NCBI RefSeq assembly: GCF_001648895.1
Contig: NZ_LXUF01000001.1
Location: 1,099,726 to 1,163,725 of the forward strand
DNA length: 64,000 nucleotides
From: Methylovorus sp. MM2
GTDB lineage: Bacteria > Pseudomonadota > Gammaproteobacteria > Burkholderiales > Methylophilaceae
Direction of reading: 5' to 3'
Made by a program: the position numbers and the translations under genes. Below the pieces are notes generated by a model. That model made no database searches, was not told where the DNA came from, and saw only the letters and a program-made list of their open reading frames with translations. Shown piece after piece: positions 48,954 through 57,509 of this stretch (within the stretch, counting starts at the first letter, position 1; the number at the start of each line of letters is the position of its first letter).

Positions 48954-48999
48954 CAGTATCTTGTTGTCTATCATTTGAAAATATTAAGGTTCAGTCATT

Positions 49000-49893
49000 A
49001 TGGAAAAAGTATCAATCCTGCATTTAATCACATCGGCAAAGAACGCTAGCCCTTTCGATGTCAACATGGCATTTGATGCCGGTTTCGATAAGATCATGCC
49101 TTATACGAATGTTGAAACCAAAGAAGTGACTGGTTTGGTGCAGGATGCGATCTTCTCGCGCAGTCCTAGCGGCGTGAAGCGTGAGCATGTGTTCATCGGT
49201 GGTCGTGATATCGATGTGGCGATGGATATGCTGGATATCGCCAAGAAGTCTATGGTGCCGCCGTTCCAAGTGTCTGTGTTCGCTGATCCATCCGGCGCAT
49301 TTACGACAGCAGCGGGCATGATGGCTAAAGTGGAGCAGCATTTAGCCAAGAATTTTGGTGGTGATCTAAGTGGCCGCAAAGTGAGTGTGTTCGGTGCCAC
49401 CGGCCCAGTTGGCGGCTGTACCGCTGTGATCGCTGCTAAATACGGTGCGACAGTTGAGCTGGTTGCACATCGTTCCGTGGCAGATGTTCAAGCAAAAGCC
49501 GAAGCATTCAATGCACGTTACAACATCAATATCGGTTACACCGATGGCAGCACCGACGCACTTAAAAAAGAGATTCTAAGCAAGACAGATATCGCGCTAT
49601 GCGCTGCAGCCGCAGGTGTTCAAGTGTTATCACTTGCGCAAATGGCTGGTTCAACAACACTTAAAGTTGTCGCGGACGTTAATGCCGTGCCACCTACAGG
49701 CGCTGAAGGTGTTGATGTATTCGCTGATGGTGTTGCAATACCTGGAACAAAGGCATTTGGTATCGGCGCTTTAGCGATTGGTAATGTTAAATATACGACC
49801 CAGCATAATCTGCTCAAGCAAATGCTAGAAACAGAAGAAAAACTATATCTCGATTTCCTTTCTGCATTCGAGATGGCGCGTAAAAGTCTCTAA
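49000..49893 (+). CDS. mtdB: NAD(P)-dependent methylene-H4MPT dehydrogenase
   Basis: MtdB oxidises methylene-H4MPT to methenyl-H4MPT in formaldehyde oxidation. The 297 residues start MEKVSILHLITSAKNASPFD and hold the dinucleotide loop VFGATGPVGGCTA (about 129-141), SSS-free MtdB type, plus KAFGIGALAIGNVKY near the end. It resembles MtdB more than MtdA, which would fit the H4MPT-only context. It is between mptG and a probable ligase gene. Confidence 0.94.
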   Translation: MEKVSILHLITSAKNASPFDVNMAFDAGFDKIMPYTNVETKEVTGLVQDAIFSRSPSGVKREHVFIGGRDIDVAMDMLDIAKKSMVPPFQVSVFADPSGAFTTAAGMMAKVEQHLAKNFGGDLSGRKVSVFGATGPVGGCTAVIAAKYGATVELVAHRSVADVQAKAEAFNARYNINIGYTDGSTDALKKEILSKTDIALCAAAAGVQVLSLAQMAGSTTLKVVADVNAVPPTGAEGVDVFADGVAIPGTKAFGIGALAIGNVKYTTQHNLLKQMLETEEKLYLDFLSAFEMARKSL

Positions 49894-49912
49894 ACGCAGC
49901 TCAGAGTAACGT

Positions 49913-51031
49913 ATTAAAAAAATCCTCATAGCTGCCGTTTCTGCGCGGCCTTTTGTGCAAGCTGCCGTTTCTGCCGGTTATGAGGTGATTGCACTGGATA
50001 TCTTTGCTGATGCCGATACACAAGCAGCAGCAAAACAAAGTGTATTGCTTGAATATACTGATGGTGGATTTGATGAGACCGATTTCTCAAATGCCTTGGC
50101 GCAGTTAGACTTACAGGGATATATCGGTTTTGTGTATGGCAGCGGTTTTGATAAACACTGGCAATTGCTGGAGATGGCAGAAACTTATCTTCCATTGCTC
50201 GGGAACTCATTAAGAATCGTTAAGAATCTTAAGCGGCCGCAGCAGTTTTTTACGCTGCTAGATATATTAGGTATTCCGCATCCTGAAATTGCTTTTTTAG
50301 TGCCTGATGATTTGAGCGGTTGGTTGCTAAAAGGCACTGGCGGTTCAGGCGGTACGCATATAAGGCGCGCAATAAAAGATAAAAAAGCTGAAAAGGGAAG
50401 TTATTTTCAGCGAGAGATAAAGGGTTTACCTATCTCGTTGTTATTTGCGGCAAATGGCCGGAATATAGAAGTCGTCGGTTTTAATGAGCAGTTTTTTACA
50501 AGTATCGATGATCTTCCCTATTGTTATGCAGGGGCGGTGAGTAATGTCAGTTTGCCTGATGAGATCAAACAACGGCTTAAAAGCTATGCTAGAAAGATAA
50601 GCAATGCGTTGGGGCTCAAGGGATTTAATAGTATCGATGCGATAGTGAGCACTGAAGGCCAGCTATTTGTTTTGGAAGTGAACCCAAGATTGACCGCTAC
50701 ATTTTCTTTATATACACCTGAGCATGAGACAATGTTCGACTTGCATATGCGAGCATGTGCGGGCGATATAAAGAATTGGCCAAGTTTTAAGCCTCAAGCG
50801 GTAGCACATCGTGTGCTATATACGAGCGAAAATCTTGAGATTGCGCCGGATATGGATTGGCCTGAATGGGTAGCCGATATCCCGACGAATGGCCTTATTG
50901 AAAAGAACACCCCGGTTTGCAGTGTGCTTGCGTATGCCGCAAGTGCTGAAGCAGCAAAAACACTGGCTTCTGCGCGAGTTGAAAGTTTAGAAAACGTCAT
51001 AAAAGTAAAAAAGGTAGAACAAAATGAGTGA
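49913..51031 (+). CDS. ATP-grasp ligase of the H4MPT gene cluster, probable ATT start
   Basis: ATP-grasp enzymes form amide bonds through acyl phosphates. Glycine-rich loop [14 protein letters not shown] and the metal-binding [14 protein letters not shown] are visible. The only ordinary start, GTG 49955, lies inside the conserved beginning; in-frame upstream codons read [15 protein letters not shown], just what family members begin with, and stop at TAA 49907. So translation probably starts at ATT 49913, with CAGAG upstream. Length then is 372 residues. The protein resembles OrfY-type proteins of methylotrophs; the substrate, perhaps glutamate for a C1 cofactor, is unproven. It overlaps mch by 8 bases. 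Confidence 0.85.
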   Translation: MKKILIAAVSARPFVQAAVSAGYEVIALDIFADADTQAAAKQSVLLEYTDGGFDETDFSNALAQLDLQGYIGFVYGSGFDKHWQLLEMAETYLPLLGNSLRIVKNLKRPQQFFTLLDILGIPHPEIAFLVPDDLSGWLLKGTGGSGGTHIRRAIKDKKAEKGSYFQREIKGLPISLLFAANGRNIEVVGFNEQFFTSIDDLPYCYAGAVSNVSLPDEIKQRLKSYARKISNALGLKGFNSIDAIVSTEGQLFVLEVNPRLTATFSLYTPEHETMFDLHMRACAGDIKNWPSFKPQAVAHRVLYTSENLEIAPDMDWPEWVADIPTNGLIEKNTPVCSVLAYAASAEAAKTLASARVESLENVIKVKKVEQNE

Positions 51032-52013
51032 GACAGTAACGCAGTTGGATACCAGCAATTGGCCTAGCGTCAATGCATTGACTAACCCTTTGGTTAAATA
51101 CCTTGTGGATAACGCTAAAGAGTTGCGCGTTGGTGTAGAAAAGCTTGCCAATGGTACGACGATTGTTGATGCCGGTATCAAATTCCCCGGTGGTCTTGAA
51201 GCTGGGCGTCTTATTTCCGAGATATGTATGGGTGGTTTAGGCCACGTTAGTCTACATAACTCAGCGACATTCAAGCATTGGCCATGGATGCTTTCGGTAC
51301 ACTCTAATAATCCGATCCTTTCGTGCCTTGGTAGCCAATATGCTGGTTGGAGTCTGGCGCATGAGAAGTTCTTCTCATTAGGTTCTGGCCCTGGCCGTGC
51401 ATTGGCTGGCCGTGAAGAGCTATATAAAGAGTTGGGCTATAAAGATCAGGCCAATACAACCGCTTTGGTACTTGAGAGTGAAAAAGCGCCACCTATCGAA
51501 GTGATCGAAAAAGTATCGCGTGATACTGGGGTGCCAGCAGAAAACCTGACATTTATCTTGACACCTACTCGGAGTATTGCTGGTTCAATACAGATCGTAG
51601 CGCGCGTGCTTGAAGTGGCGATGCACAAGATTCACACTCTCCATTTTCCGTTAGATCACGTGGTTGATGGCATGGCGAGTGCGCCTGTGCCTCCACCTGC
51701 GCCTGATTTCCTGATCGGTATGGGGCGTACCAATGATGCGATTCTCTTTGGGGGTCATGCTCACTTGTTCGTTAAAGGTAGTGATGACGCAGCGGCTAAG
51801 CTTGCGAAAGAATTACCAAGCAGTTCATCACGTGACTATGGTCGTCCGTTCGCTGAAGTTTTCAAAAGCGTTAATATGGATTTCTACAAGATCGATCCGA
51901 TGTTATTCAGCCCTGCTGCAGTCACCGTTACTGCACTTGATTCTGGTAAGAGCTTTGTTGGCGGTAAATTGGATGAAGCGTTATTGGATCAATCTTTCGG
52001 TTATAGCGCGTAA
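51024..52013 (+). CDS. mch: Methenyl-H4MPT cyclohydrolase
   Basis: Mch hydrolyses methenyl-H4MPT to formyl-H4MPT, feeding FhcABCD. The 329 residues match archaeal and bacterial Mch: [31 protein letters not shown] and [19 protein letters not shown] are conserved. It overlaps the preceding ligase by 8 bases, so the two are coupled. Together with mtdB and fhc it completes the formaldehyde-to-formate line. Confidence 0.97.
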   Translation: MSETVTQLDTSNWPSVNALTNPLVKYLVDNAKELRVGVEKLANGTTIVDAGIKFPGGLEAGRLISEICMGGLGHVSLHNSATFKHWPWMLSVHSNNPILSCLGSQYAGWSLAHEKFFSLGSGPGRALAGREELYKELGYKDQANTTALVLESEKAPPIEVIEKVSRDTGVPAENLTFILTPTRSIAGSIQIVARVLEVAMHKIHTLHFPLDHVVDGMASAPVPPPAPDFLIGMGRTNDAILFGGHAHLFVKGSDDAAAKLAKELPSSSSRDYGRPFAEVFKSVNMDFYKIDPMLFSPAAVTVTALDSGKSFVGGKLDEALLDQSFGYSA

Positions 52014-52047
52014 GGTTTAATAAGCGATCTAGGCTGGCGGTCTTGTT

Positions 52048-52950
52048 TTGATTGAACGCATTCCGGTATTTACGGATGACCCAGGCTGGCATGGAAGGCG
52101 CCTTGCACAGGCGTTTTCTGCACGTGGTTATGAGGCAGTCTTCATCTCACTTAAAGACTGCCATATAGCACTAACAGGCGATCAGCCATCCGTCGTTATT
52201 CCCGGGTTTGAAAATGCGTTGCCCGATTACGCTTTTGTGCGTGGCGTGCCTGGTGGCACATTGCAGCAAGTCATCGTTCGCCTTGATATCCTGCATGCAC
52301 TTGAGATGCTAGGCGTAAAAGTCTATAACGATGGCCGTGCAGTTGAGCGTACTGTCGATAAGGCCATGACCAGCTTCCTGTTGCATCACCAAGGTGTTGC
52401 TACCCCCGCAACATGGGTTTGCGAGTCAAGACATCGCGCAAAGAAAATCATCGATACTGAGTTATCTTCTGGGCATACATTAGTCATCAAGCCTTTATTC
52501 GGGTCGCAAGGGCAGGGTGTCCGTAAGCTGGAGCATGGCTCCCCATTTCCGGTACCCATGGAGGATCATGTAGATGGCCTCTATTACTTGCAACGATACA
52601 TCGATAGCGGTGAGGGGGCGTGGCACGATCACCGTGTTTTCATCATTAACGGCAAAGCTATCGGGGCTATGGTGCGTCATGGCAGTAGCTGGATCAATAA
52701 TGTCGCACAAGGCGGACGCTGTGAACCGATCTCACATTTAGGCGATATCGCCCAAATCGCTGAAAGAGCAGCAGATGCTGTCAATATCGACTATTGTGGC
52801 GTGGACGTGATTCGCGATAAGCAGGGTAAGTTGTATGTGTTAGAGGTTAATAGTATTCCCGCATGGCGAGGCTTGCAAAGCGTACTCGATATGGATATTG
52901 CACAAATGCTGGTTGATGATCTGCTTACCAAATCAAGTATTGTTGAATGA
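52048..52950 (+). CDS. RimK-like ATP-grasp ligase (Orf5/MptN-like)
   Basis: RimK-type ligases add glutamate to cofactors or proteins; the archaeal MptN adds alpha-glutamate to tetrahydrosarcinapterin. The 300 residues show TLVIKPLFGSQGQGVRKLE (ATP-binding loop), DYCGVDVIRD-like CGVDVIRDKQG and the metal-binding LEVNSIPAWRGLQ at the end. It starts at TTG 52048 (MIERIPVFTDDPGWHGRRL). It overlaps the following gene by 4 bases. The position matches orf5 next to mch in other methylotrophs; the exact substrate is inferred. Confidence 0.85.
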   Translation: MIERIPVFTDDPGWHGRRLAQAFSARGYEAVFISLKDCHIALTGDQPSVVIPGFENALPDYAFVRGVPGGTLQQVIVRLDILHALEMLGVKVYNDGRAVERTVDKAMTSFLLHHQGVATPATWVCESRHRAKKIIDTELSSGHTLVIKPLFGSQGQGVRKLEHGSPFPVPMEDHVDGLYYLQRYIDSGEGAWHDHRVFIINGKAIGAMVRHGSSWINNVAQGGRCEPISHLGDIAQIAERAADAVNIDYCGVDVIRDKQGKLYVLEVNSIPAWRGLQSVLDMDIAQMLVDDLLTKSSIVE

Positions 52951-53783
52951 CGAGAGTGTCTATATCTGAGGCCTATAAAAATGCCTGTCTTGCAGAACTA
53001 TCAGCCCTTAAACCCGGCAATGTGCATATTTTTGCTGATGGTCATGGCATGGTTGTGCAGGACTTTGTAAAAAGTGCGGAAGCTTCTTCTATTGCTATAT
53101 CAATACCTGAGTTAAGTGTAGGTGCGCGCATCAAGTCTGCCATTGATGCCACTTGGGATGCTGTCAGCTGTAATACTAACCTTGGTATCGTTCTACTTGC
53201 CGCGCCATTAATTCAAGCCTATTCATCAAATACTCAGAGCACCCTGCGAATCACCCTTCAATCAGTCCTCAGCGGCTTGACTGTGGAAGATGCCTCTTTG
53301 GCTTATGAGGCGATTCTACGAGCATCCCCTGCAGGGCTGGGGGGTAGTGATCAACATGATGTTCGCGAACTGCCCCAAGTGACATTGCTAGAAGCGATGC
53401 GAGCAGCAAAAGACCGAGACCTTATTGCTATGCAGTATGCAAATGGCTATCAGGATATATTCGAGTTCGGGGTCACCCATTACCAGCGTGCGCTTCAGCA
53501 ATGGGGTCAGCCAGTTTGGGCTGTTACGGCGGTTTATTTAGCTTTCCTATCGCATTTTCCAGATAGCCATATTGCAAGAAAATATGGGTTAGATGCAGCC
53601 AAGCAAGTCATGGCAGAGGCAGCGCAGCAAGCTAAAGCTTTTGCTGGCTTTGAAAACCCCAAAAAATATCAACGTGAGCTATTAAGGTTCGATGCCGATC
53701 TTAAACAGCGGAAATTGAACCCTGGTACCAGTGCGGATATGACAGTGGCTACTATCTTTGCTTTGGAGTTAGTCGCAATCTAA
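52947..53783 (+). CDS. CitG/MdcB-like protein (Orf7), function uncertain
   Basis: The 278-residue protein belongs to the triphosphoribosyl-dephospho-CoA synthase family: LSALKPGNVHIFADGHGM is the archaeal/methylotroph version of the KPG motif, and ASPAGLGGSDQHDVRE is the second signature. There is no citrate lyase or malonate decarboxylase gene here, so a role in H4MPT or methylofuran synthesis is more likely, but the reaction is unknown. It overlaps the RimK-like gene by 4 bases. Confidence 0.8.
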   Translation: MTRVSISEAYKNACLAELSALKPGNVHIFADGHGMVVQDFVKSAEASSIAISIPELSVGARIKSAIDATWDAVSCNTNLGIVLLAAPLIQAYSSNTQSTLRITLQSVLSGLTVEDASLAYEAILRASPAGLGGSDQHDVRELPQVTLLEAMRAAKDRDLIAMQYANGYQDIFEFGVTHYQRALQQWGQPVWAVTAVYLAFLSHFPDSHIARKYGLDAAKQVMAEAAQQAKAFAGFENPKKYQRELLRFDADLKQRKLNPGTSADMTVATIFALELVAI

Positions 53784-53858
53784 AGTGGCTATATGCAAAC
53801 CATGTAAATGATGTGGCAGAGGGTGTAGTAATCTGAATTTTTGGGTTATACTCAAAGG

Positions 53859-54052
53859 CTGATTGAATTTAGACTTTATGCATGCCGAGTAATCTCTGAG
53901 TGTGCATTAAGCGTAGTTGCTTATTTTGCAACGAATTAGCTGGCTGTATCCATATTAATCTCCCAAAAGGAGATTGCCTGTCAGCGCTAAAGACGTCGTA
54001 ATTCAGGCGCATTCCAAAATTTTGATTACATGATTTGTTAGAGGAGAAGTTT
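53859..54052 (+). promoter_or_regulatory. Long structured leader before tal
   Basis: A TATACT box (53847-53852) suggests a start near 53859, leaving about 190 untranslated bases. Within them are a GTTGC/GCAAC hairpin (near 53914-53931) and a perfect AATCTCC-CAAAA-GGAGATT hairpin (53957-53975). Neither is followed by a T-run. The second hairpin holds a GGAG that is not the tal ribosome site. I do not recognise a riboswitch class. Confidence 0.4.
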
Positions 54053-55006
54053 ATGTCTAGCTTGCTAGAACAACTAAAAGCGATGACCACAATCGTTGCA
54101 GATACAGGTGATGTTGAAGCGATCAAAGCTGTTAAGCCTGTTGATGCTACAACCAACCCATCCCTATTACTGAAGGCTAGTACTTTGCCACAGTATGCAC
54201 ACCTGATCGAAGAATCGATTGCTTATGCAAAAGCACAAGGTGGTGATAAAGCCGCTCAAATTGAAAACGCAGCAGACAAGCTAGCTGTTTTGATCGGTAT
54301 CGAAATCTCTAAAGCTGTACCAGGCCGCATTTCTACTGAAGTAGATGCACGTCTATCATTCAACATCGACAAAATGGTGACTAAAGGCCGTAAGCTGATT
54401 AAGCTGTATCAAGATGCTGGTGTTGGTAAAGAGCGTGTACTGATCAAGCTGGCTTCTACTTGGGAAGGTATCAAGGCTGGTGAGATTCTGGAAAAAGAAG
54501 GCATTCAGTGTAATCTGACATTGTTATTCGGTTTTGGCCAAGCGCGTGCATGTGCTGAAGCTGGCGTATTCCTTATCTCTCCATTCGTTGGCCGTATCCT
54601 TGACTGGTACAAGGCTAAGAACCCAGGTACAGAATACACACAAGAAACAGACCCAGGTGTGGTTTCAGTTCGTGCTATCTATGCTTATTACAAAGAGCAT
54701 GGTTATAAAACAGTGGTTATGGGTGCTTCATTCCGTAACACAGGTGAGTTGATCGCTCTGGCGGGTTGTGACCGTCTGACTGTATCTCCAAACCTATTGC
54801 AAGATCTGGCAGCTACTGAAGGTACGCTAGTTCAAGTATTAAAAGATGGCGGCGCAAAATCTGCACCTCCAGCTCCATTGACAGAGGAAGAGTTCCGCTT
54901 CCAATTAAACGAAGATGCTATGGCAACTGAAAAATTGTCTGAAGGTATCCGCGGTTTCGTTGTTGACCAAACCAAGCTTGAAAAGGCTTTGGCAGAAAAG
55001 CTGTAA
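54053..55006 (+). CDS. tal: Transaldolase
   Basis: Transaldolase exchanges dihydroxyacetone units in the ribulose monophosphate cycle. The Schiff-base Lys132 is in [12 protein letters not shown], the same number as in E. coli TalB, and [12 protein letters not shown] is the N-terminal signature. From ATG 54053 (GAGGAG seven bases upstream) it is 317 residues. Codon use looks optimised, like hps and fae. It is followed by a strong terminator. Confidence 0.97.
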   Translation: MSSLLEQLKAMTTIVADTGDVEAIKAVKPVDATTNPSLLLKASTLPQYAHLIEESIAYAKAQGGDKAAQIENAADKLAVLIGIEISKAVPGRISTEVDARLSFNIDKMVTKGRKLIKLYQDAGVGKERVLIKLASTWEGIKAGEILEKEGIQCNLTLLFGFGQARACAEAGVFLISPFVGRILDWYKAKNPGTEYTQETDPGVVSVRAIYAYYKEHGYKTVVMGASFRNTGELIALAGCDRLTVSPNLLQDLAATEGTLVQVLKDGGAKSAPPAPLTEEEFRFQLNEDAMATEKLSEGIRGFVVDQTKLEKALAEKL

Positions 55007-55021
55007 TATTGCTGACGTAAT

Positions 55022-55065
55022 TAGCGCTATATAATCAATTGACTATAGCGCTATTTGTTTTTTTT
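55022..55065 (+). terminator. Terminator after tal
   Basis: TAGCGCTATA (55022-55031) and TATAGCGCTA (55044-55053) pair perfectly around a 12-nt loop, with a long T-run after. Confidence 0.9.
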
Positions 55066-55103
55066 AGTAGTACCTGTGTACTTTATGATTGCTACACTTA
55101 ACG

Positions 55104-55133
55104 TTGACATAACATTCCGTTACAACTTAAGAT
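55104..55133 (+). promoter_or_regulatory. Sigma-70 promoter of hps
   Basis: TTGACA (55104-55109), an 18-base spacer and TAAGAT (55128-55133) lie 50 bases before the hps ATG. This is the only perfect -35 hexamer I found in the C1 island. Confidence 0.7.
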
Positions 55134-55183
55134 AGATTTCCAAACATAAAGTAACTAACTTTTTAACCAACTGGAGAAGTATC

Positions 55184-55822
55184 ATGGCAAAACCATTAGT
55201 TCAAATGGCATTAGACTCATTAGATTTCGACGCAACTGTAGCACTTGCTACTACTGTTGCTCCACACGTAGACATCCTTGAAATCGGTACACCATGCATC
55301 AAGCATAACGGTATCAAATTGCTGGAAACTCTTCGTGCAAAATTCCCAAACAACAAGATCCTTGTTGACTTGAAGACAGCAGATGCTGGTTACTACGAAG
55401 CTGAGCCATTCTTCAAGGCTGGTGCTGACATCGTGACAGTACTTGGTATCTCTGACATCGGCACTATCAAAGGTGTAGTTGATGTTGCTAACAAGTACGG
55501 TAAAGAAGCACAAGTTGACTTGATCAACGTACCTGACAAAGCTGCTGTTGTTAAGGCTGCTGCTGCTGCTGGCGCGCACATCATTGGTGTGCACACTGGT
55601 CTTGACCAACAAGCTGCTGGTCAAACACCGTTCACTGACTTAGCTTTGGTTGCGGGCCTGAACACTGGTCTTAAGATCTCTGTTGCTGGTGGTGTTAAGC
55701 CTGCTACAGTTCGCCAAGTAGTTGATGCTGGTGCAACGATTGTTGTTGCTGGTGCTGCTATCTACGGTGCTGCTGATCCTGCTGCTGCTGCTGCAGAAAT
55801 CACATCATTGGCACGTGCTTAA
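55184..55822 (+). CDS. hps: 3-Hexulose-6-phosphate synthase
   Basis: Hps condenses formaldehyde with ribulose 5-phosphate, the entry to the RuMP cycle. It is of the orotidine-decarboxylase fold; the DxKxxD metal/substrate motif is Asp62-Lys64-Asp67 in VDLKTADAGY, and SVAGGVKPATVRQ is the phosphate loop. Its 212 residues are normal. Synonymous codons are strongly biased (nearly all Ala as GCT/GCA), a sign of very high expression. It has its own promoter and terminator. Confidence 0.96.
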   Translation: MAKPLVQMALDSLDFDATVALATTVAPHVDILEIGTPCIKHNGIKLLETLRAKFPNNKILVDLKTADAGYYEAEPFFKAGADIVTVLGISDIGTIKGVVDVANKYGKEAQVDLINVPDKAAVVKAAAAAGAHIIGVHTGLDQQAAGQTPFTDLALVAGLNTGLKISVAGGVKPATVRQVVDAGATIVVAGAAIYGAADPAAAAAEITSLARA

Positions 55823-55846
55823 TTTTTAAGCGCATGTAGTGAATTC

Positions 55847-55877
55847 AAAACCGACCCTTCTGGGTCGGTTTTGTTTT
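55847..55877 (+). terminator. Terminator after hps
   Basis: AAAACCGACCC (55847-55857) pairs with GGGTCGGTTTT (55862-55872) with a 4-nt loop. A promoter-like TTGTTT-17-TAAAAT (55871-55899) for hpi begins in its tail. Confidence 0.9.
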
Positions 55878-55899
55878 GTGCTTCACATATTGTTAAAAT
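55871..55899 (+). promoter_or_regulatory. Probable promoter of hpi
   Basis: TTGTTT (55871-55876), 17 bases, TAAAAT (55894-55899); a start near 55907 leaves a short leader before hpi. Confidence 0.5.
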
Positions 55900-55952
55900 A
55901 AGCGTTTAGTTACACCGTCAATCATCCATTATTTCATTAGAGGTTTTCTATT

Positions 55953-56495
55953 ATGTCTTCTCAACAACTTATCTTAGATAAAATCACCAACGTACTTAAA
56001 GCTACTCCAACGAATCTGGAAGCCGATCTGCTGAAGATTGTTGATGAGGCTGGCCGTATTTTTATCGGTGGCGCAGGGCGTTCAGGTCTGGTTTCAAGAT
56101 TCTTCGCTATGAGATTAGTGCATAGTGGTTATAAAGTGAGCATGGTTGGCGAGATCGTCACGCCAAGCATTCAGAGCGGTGATTTGTTCATTGTTATTTC
56201 TGGATCAGGCGAAACAGAAACTTTGTTGCCACTGGTTAGAAAAGCAAAATCACAAGGTGCAAAGCTTGTTGTTATCTCAATGAAGGCTAAATCAACCATG
56301 GCTGATCTGGCTGACCTCGTTATCCCTGTTGGCGCTAATGATACTGATCTGTTTGCCAAGACGCATGGTATGCCAATGGGCACCACATTCGAGTTATCTA
56401 CTTTGGTTTTCCTTGAAGCGACCATTGCCACTTTAGTTGATAAAAAAGGCCTGACTGAGGAAGGCATGCGCGCTATTCACGCAAATCTTGAGTAG
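55953..56495 (+). CDS. hpi: 6-Phospho-3-hexuloisomerase
   Basis: Hpi isomerises hexulose 6-phosphate to fructose 6-phosphate. It is a small SIS-domain protein: FIGGAGRSGLVSRFFAMRL and IVISGSGETETLLPL are the sugar-phosphate loops, and TTFELSTLVFLEA is typical of the end. The 180 residues are normal. It lies 130 bases after hps, separated by a terminator and a probable promoter, so the pair is not simply cotranscribed. Confidence 0.96.
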   Translation: MSSQQLILDKITNVLKATPTNLEADLLKIVDEAGRIFIGGAGRSGLVSRFFAMRLVHSGYKVSMVGEIVTPSIQSGDLFIVISGSGETETLLPLVRKAKSQGAKLVVISMKAKSTMADLADLVIPVGANDTDLFAKTHGMPMGTTFELSTLVFLEATIATLVDKKGLTEEGMRAIHANLE

Positions 56496-56515
56496 TCTGC
56501 TGGTCATTAAATAGT

Positions 56516-56553
56516 CATATTCGTTTGCTATAGTTCTTATGCAAATGAATATG
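56516..56553. repeat. First long hairpin after hpi
   Basis: CATATTCGTTTGC (56516-56528) pairs with GCAAATGAATATG (56541-56553): 13 pairs with one G-U and a 12-nt loop. No T-run follows. Confidence 0.75.
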
Positions 56554-56557
56554 ATGT

Positions 56558-56612
56558 GTAAACCGTAATTCACATTGTGTATTTAGTTATGTGAACTACG
56601 GTTTACTTTTGT
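56558..56612 (+). terminator. Second long hairpin after hpi, probable terminator
   Basis: GTAAACCGTAATTCACAT (56558-56575) pairs with ATGTGAACTACGGTTTAC (56589-56606) with a single mismatch over 18 positions and a 13-nt loop. TTTTGTG follows, so it can terminate hpi. It starts only 4 bases after the first hairpin. Confidence 0.7.
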
Positions 56613-56729
56613 GTACTAACCCGTACAATGAGAATACATCCTCGTAACTGTATTTTAAAAGCATTAGCGTTCGAACTAATTATCTTGCCTGCAAATCCCT
56701 ATTTAGACCCCATGTATTTACCGCTTACC

Positions 56730-56758
56730 TTACAAAATTAGTCGGGTTTATGTATAAT
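56730..56758 (+). promoter_or_regulatory. Sigma-70 promoter of fae
   Basis: TTACAA (56730-56735), 17 bases, and a consensus TATAAT (56753-56758). Start expected near 56765. Confidence 0.7.
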
Positions 56759-56872
56759 ATATGCAAATTTTTTACAGATTAACGTTAAACAGACGGTGAT
56801 CTAACTTACGGCACTGCTAACCAAGCTGTGCTACTTTTTGTTTCTACGGAAACTTTATATTTGGAGAATGAA

Positions 56873-57409
56873 ATGGCTGTTATTGATCGCGTTTTAGTGG
56901 GTGAAGCTCTTGTTATTGACAATCGTCCTGACGGCAGTGGTCTTGACCTCTTGAATGTAGCTCACATTGACTTGATCATCGGGCCACGTGGTAGCGCTGC
57001 AGAAGATGCTTTTGTGCGCACACTGACCGACCAAAAGGAAGGCGTAAACGGTCTATTGGCTGTTGTTGCACCTAACCTGATGACCAAACCTGCTACTGTG
57101 ATGTTCAACAAAGTTACCATCAAAAATGGTAAACAAGCAGTTCAAATGTTTGGCCCAGCACAACGCGGTGTTGCACTGGCTGTGATGGATTGTGTTGCTG
57201 ATGGTACGATTCCAGAAGATGAAGCAGAAGACGTATTCATCTGCGTTGGCGTATTTATCGATCACAAAGCTGACATCGATGAGCGTATCCAAGAGTGGAA
57301 CTATCAAGCAACTAAGCAAGCTATCAAGAGCGCTGTAGCTCGTGAGCCTAAGGTTGCTGATGTGTTGAAGGCATACAAGAACTCAGCACACCCGTTCCAA
57401 GCTAAGTAA
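56873..57409 (+). CDS. fae: Formaldehyde-activating enzyme, diverged form
   Basis: Fae condenses formaldehyde with H4MPT to methylene-H4MPT. From ATG 56873 (TTGGAGA upstream) it is 178 residues. The catalytic His is kept (His31 in NVAHIDLIIGPRGS), and NLMTKPATVMFNKVTIKNGKQ, QMFGPAQ and EWNYQATKQAI are family stretches. Two things differ from the standard Fae I know: the segment before the His is about ten residues longer (IDNRPDGSGLDLLN instead of a short GDGNE), and the region after GVF reads IDHKADIDERIQEW rather than IHWEA-type. It may be a paralogue (Fae2-like). Confidence 0.9.
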   Translation: MAVIDRVLVGEALVIDNRPDGSGLDLLNVAHIDLIIGPRGSAAEDAFVRTLTDQKEGVNGLLAVVAPNLMTKPATVMFNKVTIKNGKQAVQMFGPAQRGVALAVMDCVADGTIPEDEAEDVFICVGVFIDHKADIDERIQEWNYQATKQAIKSAVAREPKVADVLKAYKNSAHPFQAK

Positions 57410-57449
57410 TTCAATAATTCGCCTCGTTTTAACGGGGCGTTATTATTTG

Positions 57450-57490
57450 AAAAAGCGCATACCATGTATTTGGTATGCGCTTTTTCTTTT
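57450..57490. terminator. Bidirectional terminator between fae and the HisA-like gene
   Basis: AAAAAGCGCATACCA (57450-57464) pairs perfectly with TGGTATGCGCTTTTT (57471-57485) around a 6-nt loop; T-rich tails on both strands serve the convergent genes. Confidence 0.92.
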
Positions 57491-57509
57491 GGTTTTAAAG
57501 TATTTAGTT

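Larger units (their letters stand above)
56496..56872. promoter_or_regulatory. Gap between hpi and fae with tandem hairpins and the fae promoter
   Basis: This 377-base region has no gene that I can find. It holds two large inverted repeats (56516-56553 and 56558-56606, listed separately), then a promoter TTACAA (56730-56735), 17 bases, TATAAT (56753-56758), and a leader of about 108 bases before fae. The middle part (56613-56729) shows nothing clear. Confidence 0.6.

Noticed and set aside
49931-49974. Direct repeat GCTGCCGTTTCTGC, 30 bases apart, as a recent duplication
   Set aside because: Both copies encode conserved family residues (AAVSA twice), so it reflects the protein motif and not a duplication or mobile-element scar.
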